Source: Candidatus Kuenenia stuttgartensis
GTDB taxonomy: Bacteria > Planctomycetota > Planctomycetia > Planctomycetales > Planctomycetaceae
Direction: 5' to 3'
Assembly (NCBI GenBank): GCA_945861465.1
Contig: CAMAVB010000041.1
Coordinates: forward strand, 1-39,552
DNA: 39,552 nt
Every line of letters begins with the position of its first letter. Position 1 is the first letter of the stretch. A program made the translations under genes and the position numbers. Below are positions 25,709-34,043 of this stretch, in pieces. The notes beneath the pieces were generated by a model. The model was not told the origin of the DNA. It was given only the letters and a program-made list of their open reading frames with translations, and did no database searches.

Positions 25709-27952
25709 TTAATTTTTCACACGCGAGAAACTCAACCCGCGATCCGCAGCTGGCGCGCCACTCAGGACAAATTGCCACGAGTCGGATCCCAGAGACTTGA
25801 CGGAGCCAGCCATCGCGCCCTGGTCCTTGGTTTCCAGGACGAGCTCGTCACTGGTCGAAGCCAGATCGCCCTTGAGTTCAAGCGGCGGCTTACCCGCAGG
25901 CGTGGCATTCCAGGTAAATTGCGAGTCTTCAGTGATCGCCAGATCGATTGTTGTGTCGCCCGCCGTGGCACGCCAATTGCCGACCAGGTCCGTTTCAGGT
26001 GCGTCGCCGCCGTCCGGTGTTGCCAACGATGCCGGTGCGGGTTCGGGGGCCGGGGGTGGCTCCGGAGGCACCAGTGCGTCAAGCATTCTCCTCGCCGTGG
26101 AATCCTTTGGCTGATTCTTGACGACGACTTTGAGCGCGTTCACCGCGCTGTCCTTCGAGCCGGTGGCCAGGTATTGGTAAGCCAGCACGAAGTGAGAGGC
26201 AGGATCGTTGGGATTGGACTGACAATATTGCTCGAGTTTTCGCAGTTGCGATTGATAGTCATCGACGTTGCCGTACAGACTGCTCATCGTCGTCCAGTCC
26301 ATCCCTGGCGCACTCGACAAGAACGAATTGAGCGCCGCTGCCGAGGATTCGTACTCGCCTAAGGCAAACAGCGTAAGTGCTCGCACCTCATGCACGACCG
26401 GATCGCCCGGCAACTTCTGGAGTGCGGCGTCGAAATTGGCCAGCGCTGACTGATAGTCACCCGACTTGAACTGCAAGAGTCCGTCGTCGAAAAGCTTCGT
26501 GGCCTGATCCGATTCAGATGTCTGCTGGTCGGCCTGAGCGATAGCATCGCCAGACTCCGCATCGGCGCTGACATAGTTGTTCACTACGACGGGCTGAGAG
26601 TAGTCATAGGGGACCACTGCAGCCACCACCGGTTGGACGAAGTAAGGATTGTAGTAACTTGTGCCATAACCCCAGCCACTTGTGATTGCCCCGAGGCCCC
26701 AGCCCACCGATGCCCATGCCACGGGTCTGTACCAATTGCTTCCCCAATAACCACTGTGGCAACCGTTGTACCATCTATGATGTGGATTGATGCAGTGGTT
26801 GTGCCAATTACCACCCCAACCGCCACCGCCATAACCCCAGCCAGACCCACCATTCCCCCAGCCGCCACCGGGATTGTTCCAGTTGTTCGGGCGATCCCAA
26901 CTCGGCCGATTGCCGATGTTACCACTGCCGATGTTGATGTCGTTGCCGATATTGATGTTGCCGTTGCCGTTGCCAATGCCGGGGCGATTGTTGCCAATGT
27001 TGATATTGCCGTTGGCAATGCCGGGGCGATTGTTGCCAATGTTGATATTGCCGTTGGCAATACCGGGGCGATTGTTGCCAATGTTGATATTGCCGTTGCC
27101 AATGCCGGGGCGATTGTTGCCAATGTTGACATTGCCGTTGCCAATACCGGGGCGATTGTTGCCAATACCGCCAAGCCCCGGGCGATTCCCACCGATACCA
27201 GGCCGATTACCGATGTTACCCGGCAATGTCGTTGGACGGTTGAGGTTTCCGAGGTTCAGCCCATCGCCGCCACCAGGACGATTTTCGATGTTGCCGGGTA
27301 AAGTCGTCGGCCGGTTCAAGTTCCCGAGGCTCGGTCGTTCGCCGCCACCCGGTCGATTGCCGACATTCCCTGGCAGCGTCGTCGGCCGGTTCAGGTTCCC
27401 GAGGTTAGGTCGATTGCCGTCTCCCCCCGGACGATTGCCGACATTCCCTGGCAGTGTCGAAGGGCGGTTAAGGTTCCCGACATTCGGCCGATTGCCACCA
27501 TCAATTCCGCCGCTGGGTAACGAAGGTCGGCTCACCGGTTTCACGTTGCCTGGCGGGCGAACCGACGGCCGATTTGCAGCCGCCGAACCACCCGGTCGCG
27601 TCGATGGCGTTGTTGGACGCGCCACGTTGGGGCGACCGCCGCCGGACGGGGAAAAACCGCCGCCGGAGGGCCGAGAATTATTGCTGGGGCGCGAGACATT
27701 GCCCATCGAAGGTCGCGATGGGCTGGGACGCGAAGTCGAAGGCCGCGAAGGCGATGGGCGGGAAGGCGAAGGACGACTGCCACCACCGGGTGACGGCCGT
27801 CCGCCGCCGCCGCCAACATGTCCCATGGATGGCCGTGCGCCACCACCACCACCACCGCCGCGTCCGCGCTGCGCGTCGGCGATTTCCGAGAACACAGTCA
27901 CGCAGGCGATCGCCACCAGCAATACGAGATATGATTGGCAGATAGTTTTCAT
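25709..27952 (-). CDS. Secreted Gly/Asn/Arg-repeat protein with TPR domain
   Basis: A 747-residue exported protein with a signal peptide (about residues 1-28). A long low-complexity N-terminal half follows: an RPSPSRPS-type Ser/Pro/Arg region, about four imperfect units of the type NLGNLNRPTTLPGN, then about five 14-residue units of the type NNRPGIGNGNINIG. A Trp/Gly/Tyr-rich patch comes next (about 355-430), then TPR-like helices (about 480-640) beginning with LFDDGLLQFKSGDYQSALANF. The C-terminus is a small beta-rich domain (LVGNWRATAGDTTIDL). The TPR part should bind proteins; the repeats may act as an extended wall or matrix segment. No catalytic motif is visible. The ribosome binding site is GGAAGGA. 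Confidence 0.88.
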   Translation of the reverse strand: MKTICQSYLVLLVAIACVTVFSEIADAQRGRGGGGGGGARPSMGHVGGGGGRPSPGGGSRPSPSRPSPSRPSTSRPSPSRPSMGNVSRPSNNSRPSGGGFSPSGGGRPNVARPTTPSTRPGGSAAANRPSVRPPGNVKPVSRPSLPSGGIDGGNRPNVGNLNRPSTLPGNVGNRPGGDGNRPNLGNLNRPTTLPGNVGNRPGGGERPSLGNLNRPTTLPGNIENRPGGGDGLNLGNLNRPTTLPGNIGNRPGIGGNRPGLGGIGNNRPGIGNGNVNIGNNRPGIGNGNINIGNNRPGIANGNINIGNNRPGIANGNINIGNNRPGIGNGNGNINIGNDINIGSGNIGNRPSWDRPNNWNNPGGGWGNGGSGWGYGGGGWGGNWHNHCINPHHRWYNGCHSGYWGSNWYRPVAWASVGWGLGAITSGWGYGTSYYNPYFVQPVVAAVVPYDYSQPVVVNNYVSADAESGDAIAQADQQTSESDQATKLFDDGLLQFKSGDYQSALANFDAALQKLPGDPVVHEVRALTLFALGEYESSAAALNSFLSSAPGMDWTTMSSLYGNVDDYQSQLRKLEQYCQSNPNDPASHFVLAYQYLATGSKDSAVNALKVVVKNQPKDSTARRMLDALVPPEPPPAPEPAPASLATPDGGDAPETDLVGNWRATAGDTTIDLAITEDSQFTWNATPAGKPPLELKGDLASTSDELVLETKDQGAMAGSVKSLGSDSWQFVLSGAPAADRGLSFSRVKN
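26940..27175 (-). repeat. 42-bp in-frame tandem repeat within the TPR gene
   Basis: About five copies of a 42-bp unit encode NNRPGIGNGNINIG or the variant with Ala for the second Gly, and neighbouring copies are nearly identical at the DNA level. The unit length is a multiple of three, so gain or loss of copies keeps the frame. Confidence 0.88.
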
Positions 27953-27979
27953 GACATGATTCCTTCCGTCTTTGGTGCG

Positions 27980-28891
27980 TTACTTGCCAGCAGTCGGCGG
28001 ACGTCGTGTGACCGTAATCTCAAAATCGGGTTCGCGGCTGTCGCCGACGATGCGCTCAGTTCCACTGATCGAAAAATGATCTTTATCCACTGAAACGATG
28101 GTCATCGTTGCCGAAGCAGTTCCTCCATCGGGATTGACCGATGACGATTTGATCACAATGCCGTCCTCGACGACCGTCCACCGGCCATCGGTGAACCCGC
28201 CATCGGCATCGAACAGCCAGGAACGAATGTTTCCGGCTTGTGGATCCCACCCGATCCGCTGCGACGACGTGGTCATTGGATTGCCGGTTGAAGTGACCTG
28301 GAAATCGCCGAGAAGGAAGTTCTTGTCTTCCGACCAGCGATAGGAGATAGCAACTTTGCTATCCGCACCTTCGTTGATCCAATCTCCCACCAACCCGGCC
28401 AGCGGCTGAAGGTAGTCGTGGGGCGTCGGGACCGGGTCATCGGAGAATTCGCGCAAGGAGGCTATTTTCCAGCCGCTGTCGGATTTGACACGAACGGCGA
28501 TGTAACGGAACTGGGACCGAGTTGCGCCGTCGCTGGTTGTAATTGTGCGAGTCCCTTCTTCAATCGCGACCGGTCCTGTCAGTCGGATTGACTCGATATC
28601 GATCGCCAGCTTCGACTCAGGGAATTTCTCAAAAAAAGCACTGAGCAGGTCTTTAATTTCCTGATGCCCCTGATAGACGACACCTTCTTCGTCGATCAAC
28701 TCTCCCTCGGGCAGGAACATTGCAGCGAGATCATCAACCTTGCCCGCATTGAACGCCAGCGCTGCTTCCTCTGAGCTTGTCCGGACGGAGTCAATCACAG
28801 CATCCTCCTGGCCATGGGCAAGATGCTCCCGTCCGGCGACCAGAAACAAGCTCACAATCGCGAGAGTCATTACTCTAAGATCAATGCACAT
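27980..28891 (-). CDS. Secreted SnoaL-like/DUF4440 protein
   Basis: A 303-residue protein from the Met at 28891, which has GAGGG upstream and a hydrophobic signal-like segment (residues 8-25); the open frame extends 34 codons further upstream. The N-terminal domain (about 30-155) has the NTF2-like pattern of SgcJ/EcaC and SnoaL proteins: SSEEAALAFNAGKVDDLAAM, then YQGHQEIKDLLSAFFEKFP. The C-terminal half (about 165-300) is a beta-rich domain with repeated Trp/Asp/Gly motifs. No catalytic residues can be named. It lies 27 bp before the TPR gene on the same strand, so the two may be co-transcribed. Confidence 0.82.
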   Translation of the reverse strand: MCIDLRVMTLAIVSLFLVAGREHLAHGQEDAVIDSVRTSSEEAALAFNAGKVDDLAAMFLPEGELIDEEGVVYQGHQEIKDLLSAFFEKFPESKLAIDIESIRLTGPVAIEEGTRTITTSDGATRSQFRYIAVRVKSDSGWKIASLREFSDDPVPTPHDYLQPLAGLVGDWINEGADSKVAISYRWSEDKNFLLGDFQVTSTGNPMTTSSQRIGWDPQAGNIRSWLFDADGGFTDGRWTVVEDGIVIKSSSVNPDGGTASATMTIVSVDKDHFSISGTERIVGDSREPDFEITVTRRPPTAGK

Positions 28892-29587
28892 GGGAGCACC
28901 CTCACAAAAAAGTCCTTGATTACACGAGTCGATTCGTTGTGCTCGACTCACATTCTGTTGTCTGGCTGAAACATTGCCGACTTGTTTTTTCATCTCATGT
29001 TTTGCAGCGCCAATTATTTCAACGTCTCGTCGGCGAACAGTCTAGCGAGGCAACCCACTATCTTGCCACAATCACGTACAAGTCACCAGTTTTGAAAAAA
29101 CTGTCCAAGGCATGTCGCTGGTTCGCCTCTGATCAATTCCCTGAGGCGTCGGAAGGGGCGTTTAACCGCACCAACCTGCAAGGACGACGGCAACCGCCCC
29201 GCTCGCCAGAATTCGGTCGGCGACGATCCGGTCATCAAAAACACTCAGTGCGATTACCCTGATTCCCTGAAAACCATCGGGGAGCATTGCGATGAATCCA
29301 GAATGACATGCGACTTGTACTTATTGGTGGCTCAATCCGGCCAGCGGCGATTTTCAGCGAACTGCGAGAGTTCTAGTTTTACGTGGATGAGGGGGCGAGT
29401 GTTGAAATACTCAATTCATGATGATTTTCAGGAAATAGTTTGAGTCAGCAATTGGGAAATCATCATCTGGTGCCCTGCAACGTTATATTGGTCAGACTCA
29501 TAGGTGTTCAGGGGCAGATCGGCAAACGGACTGGTTGAGGTGTTCTCAACTTTTAGACGCAGCAGACGTTCTCGAAAGGCAATGAAA
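28892..29587. other. Divergent intergenic region
   Basis: About 700 bp between two divergent genes, so it should hold both promoters. A 10-bp inverted repeat, ATGATGATTT (29418-29427) and AAATCATCAT (29457-29466), lies 122 bp upstream of the DUF937 start and may be an operator. I see no other gene or repeat. Confidence 0.5.
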
Positions 29588-30676
29588 ATGAATCTCGTAG
29601 ACGTAATCAAGCACCAATTGGCAGGCGAAGTCGGTAAGAAGCTCAGCGGCATGGCGGGCATCAGCGAAGGGGATCTTCAAAAAACCATTGGTGTCGCTCT
29701 ACCCGGATTGTTGTCAGGATTGGGGTCGGTCGCTTCGACGAAGGAGGGGGCCGAAAAGGTCGCTAACGCGATTGGCGGATTGGATTCCAGCATGTTTGGC
29801 AATCTTGCATCGATGGTGGGCGGTGGGGCTCTGCAGAAAGGAGGCAGCATGCTTGGAAATCTCCTGGGGGGAGGCGTTGTGGATGGGTTAGCGGCTGCCA
29901 TCGGTAAGACCACTGGAATCAGTCAGGCTCTGATCAAGACGGCACTGGGATACCTTGTCCCATTGGTGCTGGGATCGATCGGCAGTTCATTCAAGGGAGG
30001 TAAGATTGACGCAAACGGCATTTCGAAGTTGTTTTCAGAACAGAAGCAGAATATTGCGGCCTCGGTTCCTGCGGGGCTGAACCTTGACAGTATTTCCGGC
30101 TTCAAAGCCTTGTCGAACGCTGGTTCGGCGGCTGTTTCTGCGGCCAGCAAGGCTCCAGCTGCCGCTGCAAGCGGTTTGAGTGGTCTGCTTGTCCCTGGAG
30201 TGATCATCGCGGCACTTCTGGCTGCAGCCATGTGGTACTTCAACAAAGGTTCTGCAGAAGTGGACAAGGTGACAGAAACAGTTGGTACTGCGACGTCGGG
30301 TGCAAAAGATGTCATTGACAGCACGAAAGACGCTCTTGCCAACTCACTGCCAAGCGTGGATCTTGAAAAGATGAAGGGTGACGCCGCTGGTCTCTTCGAT
30401 TCGTTGAGCACCGACCTCGGGAAGGTGACCGACGTTGCCACCGCCGAAGCGTCATTGCCTGGTCTGCAGGATTCCGTTCTGAAACTGGAAACGCTGTCGG
30501 GCGCGATGAAGATCCTCCCAGCCGATGGGAAAGCGCTCCTTGGTGATTTTGTGAAGGGTCAGTTGGAAAAACTGAATCCAATAATCGAGAAGATTTCTGC
30601 GATCCCCGGTCTGGGTGATTCCGTGAAGAGCGTACTTGATAAGCTCAAAACGGTACTCGCGGAGATGATGGGCTAG
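29588..30676 (+). CDS. DUF937 domain protein with one membrane segment
   Basis: A 362-residue protein. The start at 29588 is chosen over the in-frame ATG at 29582 because AAAGG lies 8 bp upstream of it. Residues 1-150 match DUF937 (MNLVDVIKHQLAGEVGKKLS, glycine-rich LLGGGVVDGLAAAIG), a family that includes YidB and has no firm function. A transmembrane helix lies at about residues 199-217, followed by a helical, charged region of about 140 residues that may be outside the cytoplasm. It is followed by a DUF4239 gene on the same strand after a repeat-containing gap. Confidence 0.85.
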   Translation: MNLVDVIKHQLAGEVGKKLSGMAGISEGDLQKTIGVALPGLLSGLGSVASTKEGAEKVANAIGGLDSSMFGNLASMVGGGALQKGGSMLGNLLGGGVVDGLAAAIGKTTGISQALIKTALGYLVPLVLGSIGSSFKGGKIDANGISKLFSEQKQNIAASVPAGLNLDSISGFKALSNAGSAAVSAASKAPAAAASGLSGLLVPGVIIAALLAAAMWYFNKGSAEVDKVTETVGTATSGAKDVIDSTKDALANSLPSVDLEKMKGDAAGLFDSLSTDLGKVTDVATAEASLPGLQDSVLKLETLSGAMKILPADGKALLGDFVKGQLEKLNPIIEKISAIPGLGDSVKSVLDKLKTVLAEMMG

Positions 30677-30704
30677 TGCTCTGTCAAGGGTTGATGTTGG
30701 GGTA

Positions 30705-30775
30705 GGCCGGACCGAGAGAAGGGTAGTTCCGGCGTTTCGTCGAACTGCGGGAACGGCGTTTCGCTTGGTCCGGCG
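30705..30775. repeat. Weak inverted repeat
   Basis: GGCCGGACCGAG (30705-30716) pairs imperfectly with CTTGGTCCGGCG (30764-30775). Between them lie two near-copies of GTTCCGGCGTTTCG. It may be a decayed palindromic element. Confidence 0.5.
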
Positions 30776-30829
30776 TACTGACCTCTTTTCCAAGCCATGG
30801 CTCGGCCAATGTTCGAAATTGGGGAACAC

Positions 30830-30906
30830 GTAGGGTGGGACCAGCGGAGCGCAGGCCCACCAAATCGAATGAATGGTGGGCCGGCGCTCCGCTTGTCCCA
30901 CCCTAC
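30830..30906. repeat. Palindromic element, intergenic copy of the family also found in purL
   Basis: Two arms of about 33 bp (30830-30862 and 30874-30906) are near-perfect reverse complements, starting GTAGGGTGGGACCAGCG and ending CGCTTGTCCCACCCTAC, around an 11-base loop. The same outer arm, GTAGGGTGGGACCAGC, opens the 90-bp element inside purL at 35019. Confidence 0.92.
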
Positions 30907-31018
30907 AAATGAGTTCAATTCAACGCTTCGCAGAACTGTTTTTCATCGTTAATGTCAAGCGAAGCGTGAGACGCAACAGGTTGTGAGTTCAACACGTATC
31001 TGATCGGAAAACGCCGTC

Positions 31019-31804
31019 ATGCTGTACTGGATTTATGATCTGCCTGCCTGGAAGGTAGAACTGGGATTTGTCGCGTTGTTTGTGGGATTTACGTGGTTCG
31101 GACTGATCTTTGTGCGTCCGTTTCTGCGTCTCTGGCTGCGCAAACAAGCTGGTGTGAATGACGTCGTCGGCTATTTTCTGTCACTGTTTTCGGTCATTTA
31201 CGGGCTGCTGCTCGGCCTCCTGGCCGTCGCGAGCTACCAGAATCTTTCTGACGTGGAGCAATCGGTCGTTCGAGAAGCGTCTTCGGTTGCGGCGCTTTAT
31301 CGCGATGTTTCGAGTTACCCTGAGCCAGATCGACAGGAGTTGCAGTCACTGTTGCGTGAGTACACTCGGTACGTGATTGAGGAAGCCTGGCCTTTGCAAC
31401 AAAAGGGAATCATTCCGACGGGTGGCACCGATCGAGTTGATGTCTTTCAGGCGAGCCTGATGAAGTTCGAGCCTCAATCGGCAAGTCAGGAGATCATCCA
31501 TGCTGAGGCGTTCCGCCAGTTCAATAACTTCATCGAACTTCGGCGGATGCGGCTCTATCAGGTGGAAACCGGAATTCCGGCGATTCTCTGGTATACGGTC
31601 GGCATCGGAGCCCTGATCAATGCACTCCTGATCTGGATGTTTGAAGTCCGGCTGCCCGCCCTCTTTCTGCTGGGTGGCTTGGTCATGTTTTTCACTGCGA
31701 CGATGGTCTGTCTGGTGGCGTTGATGGATAATCCGTTTCGCGGCGAAGTCTCGATCACACCGAAGGCCTTTCAGCTGGTGTATGATGGTCTCATGAACAA
31801 ATGA
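31019..31804 (+). CDS. DUF4239 (bestrophin-like) membrane protein
   Basis: A 261-residue protein with hydrophobic segments at about residues 12-34 and 48-75, a soluble helical middle (80-180), and two more segments at about 187-207 and 212-233. The pattern and the VGYFLSLFSVIYGLLLGL block match DUF4239, which is described as bestrophin-like and could form an anion channel, though this is unproven. The ATG is preceded by no strong ribosome binding site. It is followed 68 bp later by the AIM24-like gene on the same strand. Confidence 0.82.
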   Translation: MLYWIYDLPAWKVELGFVALFVGFTWFGLIFVRPFLRLWLRKQAGVNDVVGYFLSLFSVIYGLLLGLLAVASYQNLSDVEQSVVREASSVAALYRDVSSYPEPDRQELQSLLREYTRYVIEEAWPLQQKGIIPTGGTDRVDVFQASLMKFEPQSASQEIIHAEAFRQFNNFIELRRMRLYQVETGIPAILWYTVGIGALINALLIWMFEVRLPALFLLGGLVMFFTATMVCLVALMDNPFRGEVSITPKAFQLVYDGLMNK

Positions 31805-31872
31805 CTGCAGGCTTTGTTCGGCAAGTGTTGGCACGATGTCGTCTGCAATAATCTACCGAGGATCACTTAACC

Positions 31873-32565
31873 ATGGCCGATTTCCAAATCCACTCCCTGG
31901 AAGGCACGCAGTATGTCGAGGCTCATCTGAACAAGGAGTCAATTCAGGCGGAAGCCGGCGCGCTCTGCTACCATGTTGGCGAGATTGAGATCCGGTCCAG
32001 GTTCATTCCTTCACTTTTCGGGATGCTGAAGTCGGCCTTGGCCGATGAAGCGATTCATCGGCCTACTTATACTGGTACCGGCATTGTGACGCTGGAATCA
32101 TCACTGGGCGGATTTCACACTCTTGAATTGACCGATGGAGAATCCTGGATTCTGGAGCCCGGTGCTTACTGGGCTTCGGATGCTGCCGTCAATGTGACTT
32201 TTCATCGCGAGAAATTCCTTACGGGATATTGGTCGGGCGAAGGTCTGATCTATCTTCAGACAATGGTGAAAGGCTCTGGAAAAGTCGTTGTCACGACGGC
32301 CGGGCCTGTCGAAGAGATCCAGTTGAAGAAAGGGATGAAAGTCGCAGTGGAAGGGAGGGCCGTGATCTGTCGAACGGCTGGCATTTCCATGACGATTACC
32401 CGACCGACTAAAAACTACCTTGGCCGCTTCACCTCCGGCGAAGAATACCTCCGTGTATTTGAGGGCTCGGGCAAGTTGATTCTCAATCCCGCCCCATATT
32501 GGCGGTATCGGATCATGAAGGAACTGAACGGTGACTCGGCATCAATCGTAAAGACTCTCAACTGA
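31873..32565 (+). CDS. AIM24 / TIGR00266 family protein
   Basis: A 230-residue beta-rich protein. QAEAGALCYHVGEIEI near the start, LYLQ-like IYLQTMVKGSGKVVV in the middle and GRFTSGEEYLRVFEGSGKL near the end match the AIM24 family of duplicated beta-helix-like proteins. The yeast member acts in the mitochondrial inner membrane; bacterial members have no established role. There is no signal peptide. The next gene (LapA-like) starts 40 bp later on the same strand. Confidence 0.85.
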   Translation: MADFQIHSLEGTQYVEAHLNKESIQAEAGALCYHVGEIEIRSRFIPSLFGMLKSALADEAIHRPTYTGTGIVTLESSLGGFHTLELTDGESWILEPGAYWASDAAVNVTFHREKFLTGYWSGEGLIYLQTMVKGSGKVVVTTAGPVEEIQLKKGMKVAVEGRAVICRTAGISMTITRPTKNYLGRFTSGEEYLRVFEGSGKLILNPAPYWRYRIMKELNGDSASIVKTLN

Positions 32566-32605
32566 CATGCGTCAGTGGCATTCGGTGAACTTATGTTGAG
32601 GGGAA

Positions 32606-32809
32606 ATGATGAACTATGTAACTGGTGCGATCGGTGTTTTGTGTCTTATTATTGTTGCTGTATTTGCCATTCAGAATCTGGGTGCTGTTGAGGTCACTTT
32701 TATTGTTTGGACTGCTTCAGTCTCGAAGATTGTTCTGATCCTGGGGACGTATTTTCTCGGGATGCTGACAGGGTGGGGATTGATCGAGCTGGTCAAGCGG
32801 TTGCTGTGA
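32606..32809 (+). CDS. LapA (DUF1049)-like small membrane protein
   Basis: A 67-residue protein with two hydrophobic helices (about residues 6-24 and 40-60) and the family-typical AIFAIQNLG-like segment AVFAIQNLGAVEVTFIVW. LapA proteins associate with LapB/YciM in controlling lipopolysaccharide synthesis in Enterobacteria; whether that applies here is not known. A good ribosome binding site (GAGGGGAA) precedes two consecutive ATGs. The 3' part overlaps, convergently, the read-through tail of the chimeric regulator on the other strand by 93 bp. Confidence 0.8.
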   Translation: MMNYVTGAIGVLCLIIVAVFAIQNLGAVEVTFIVWTASVSKIVLILGTYFLGMLTGWGLIELVKRLL

Positions 32810-33631
32810 ACAGTTAGTCCTTGTTTTCACGATTGCGGACGGTACTTGCTCCGCCGCGATAATGCCGTGGCGCAAGGCGTATTGCACAAGATCTGCAGTC
32901 GTGTCGAGATTCAGTTGGGATATGATACGGGCTTTGTGGTTCTCGGCGGTGCGCGGCGAAATGTGAAGCATCGCGGCCACTTTTCGCGCCGAATGGCCTT
33001 CCGCAAAGAGTTGCAGCACTTGGCGTTGCCGGGGTGTGAGCGAGGGTGCCGACATCGACACCGGTCGCGTTGACGTCGTTTTTTGAAGGCCAGCAGCGAT
33101 TTCGCTCGTCACGTACACTTTGCCGAGGAGCGCTGCGCGAATCGCTGCCAATAACTCGGTGCTCGCAGAGTGTTTCAATACGAACCCGGATGCACCCATT
33201 TCCAATGCCTTCGCAGCATATGTCGCGTCCTTATGCATGGTGAGAAACACCACTTTGGCCTGACAGCCCAGACGTTTCAATTCCCGAGCATCAAACTTCA
33301 ACTGCACCGTGTCCAAGCCGACAAGCGGAATGTCTTCCGGCCGTTCGCCCTTCAAAACACGGACGGCCAAACCGCCAGCAAGTTTTCCCTGCGATTCCGC
33401 CGACGCCAGACTGCCGCCTACGATGCCATGACCGAGCAACGTATCGTACAATCCGTACACCGGCGCAGGGCTTGTGGCCGATATCTGTTCGATGATTTCG
33501 ATTGTTGGGAACAGCACATTCGTCGCCCCCGTTTTCAGCAGGTTGAACGCCCCCACTGGGACAAGGGTTTGTTTGCTTCCCGCGTCTACTTCCTGTGATT
33601 GTTTCCTTCGAAAAATTTGACTCACCTGCAT
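32717..33631 (-). pseudogene. Chimeric remnant: sensor-domain fragment fused to half receiver plus LuxR HTH
   Basis: An open frame of 304 codons. Residues about 27-121 resemble the end of an ABC-transporter-type substrate-binding sensor domain found in some histidine kinases (IEQISATSPAPVYGLYDTLL, ESQGKLAGGLAVRVLKG, FDARELKRLG). From residue 122 it switches to the second half of a response-regulator receiver (CQAKVVFLTMHKDATYAAKA, LEMGASGFVLKH), then a LuxR/NarL HTH (LTPRQRQVLQLFAEGHSARK). The kinase core and the phospho-accepting Asp half of the receiver are absent. The N-terminus has no signal peptide, and the last about 30 residues run antisense to the LapA-like gene. The simplest reading is a deletion joining a sensor kinase gene to the adjacent regulator. 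The HTH could still be made, so a functional chimera is not excluded. Confidence 0.7.
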
Positions 33632-34043
33632 TTACTTCTGCGTTTCCTTCCCTGCAGTTTCCTTCGCGCAGCGGATCGTTGAGGAGCGGAGGGGCGGGAT
33701 GCAGTCACGCCGGCGGAATTTCTGGCGGACGAGAGGACAGAAATTTGTCGCGGTAACCAGAGTGTTGAGCTAAATTCACTGGCGGGCGAGGCGGCCGAGC
33801 GTGGGGGGCCTCAATAAAAGTGCCCGAACGGCTTTCGACGAGCCGATCGGGCGGACCCGAGGGGAGCAAGACTTCCCGTGGGACACAATCAGTGTAGCAG
33901 CGCCTCGCCGCTGCCGAATCACGCGGCCACAACCGAGCCATCAGCATCAACTCAGCCCGCCGAGCATTCAAATAGACCAGCATTGACGGCAGCTTCCCAA
34001 AGCTGCCTTCTTTACGCAAACGCAGATTTTAAGATGGATAGCC
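33632..34043. other. Intergenic stretch dominated by a repeat
   Basis: About 410 bp. The right part (33907-34040) is copy 2 of the dispersed repeat. The left part (33700-33900) contains no gene I can support; it may be an extension of the same element, since a minus-strand frame continues from the repeat through it. Confidence 0.55.
33907..34040 (-). repeat. Dispersed ~134-bp repeat, copy 2
   Basis: Read on the minus strand it matches 14806-14938, including the start TATCCAT, the GTTTGCGTAAAG box, the hairpin at 33988-34007 (8-bp perfect stem, loop TGGG) and the well-conserved block GCTCGGTTGTGGCCGCGTGA. It ends 3 bp from the premature stop of the Uma2-family gene. Confidence 0.85.

Larger units (their letters stand above)
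30677..31018. other. Intergenic stretch with two palindromic elements
   Basis: The gap between the DUF937 and DUF4239 genes contains a weaker inverted repeat (30705-30775) and a strong palindrome (30830-30906). From 30907 to 31018 I see only space for the promoter of the following gene. Confidence 0.6.

Noticed and set aside
25310-26362. A 350-codon open frame on the plus strand across aqpZ and the TPR gene
   Set aside because: It spans two unrelated minus-strand genes and gives an Arg/His-rich product without domains.
26874-27959. A 361-codon open frame on the plus strand, rich in Leu, Pro and Arg
   Set aside because: It is the antisense of the repetitive TPR gene; the repeat structure and GC-rich codons keep the opposite strand open. 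The minus-strand frame has a signal peptide, a TPR domain and a ribosome binding site.
31828-31848. TGGCACG followed by CTGCA upstream of the AIM24-like gene, resembling a sigma-54 promoter
   Set aside because: The GG to GC spacing is 13 bases instead of 10, so it does not fit the -24/-12 consensus.
33705-34019. A 104-codon minus-strand frame covering the dispersed repeat
   Set aside because: Part of it is shared with the other repeat copy, but substitutions are not clearly third-position biased and the flanks differ. I treat it as repeat sequence, while keeping a tiny-protein reading open in the findings.
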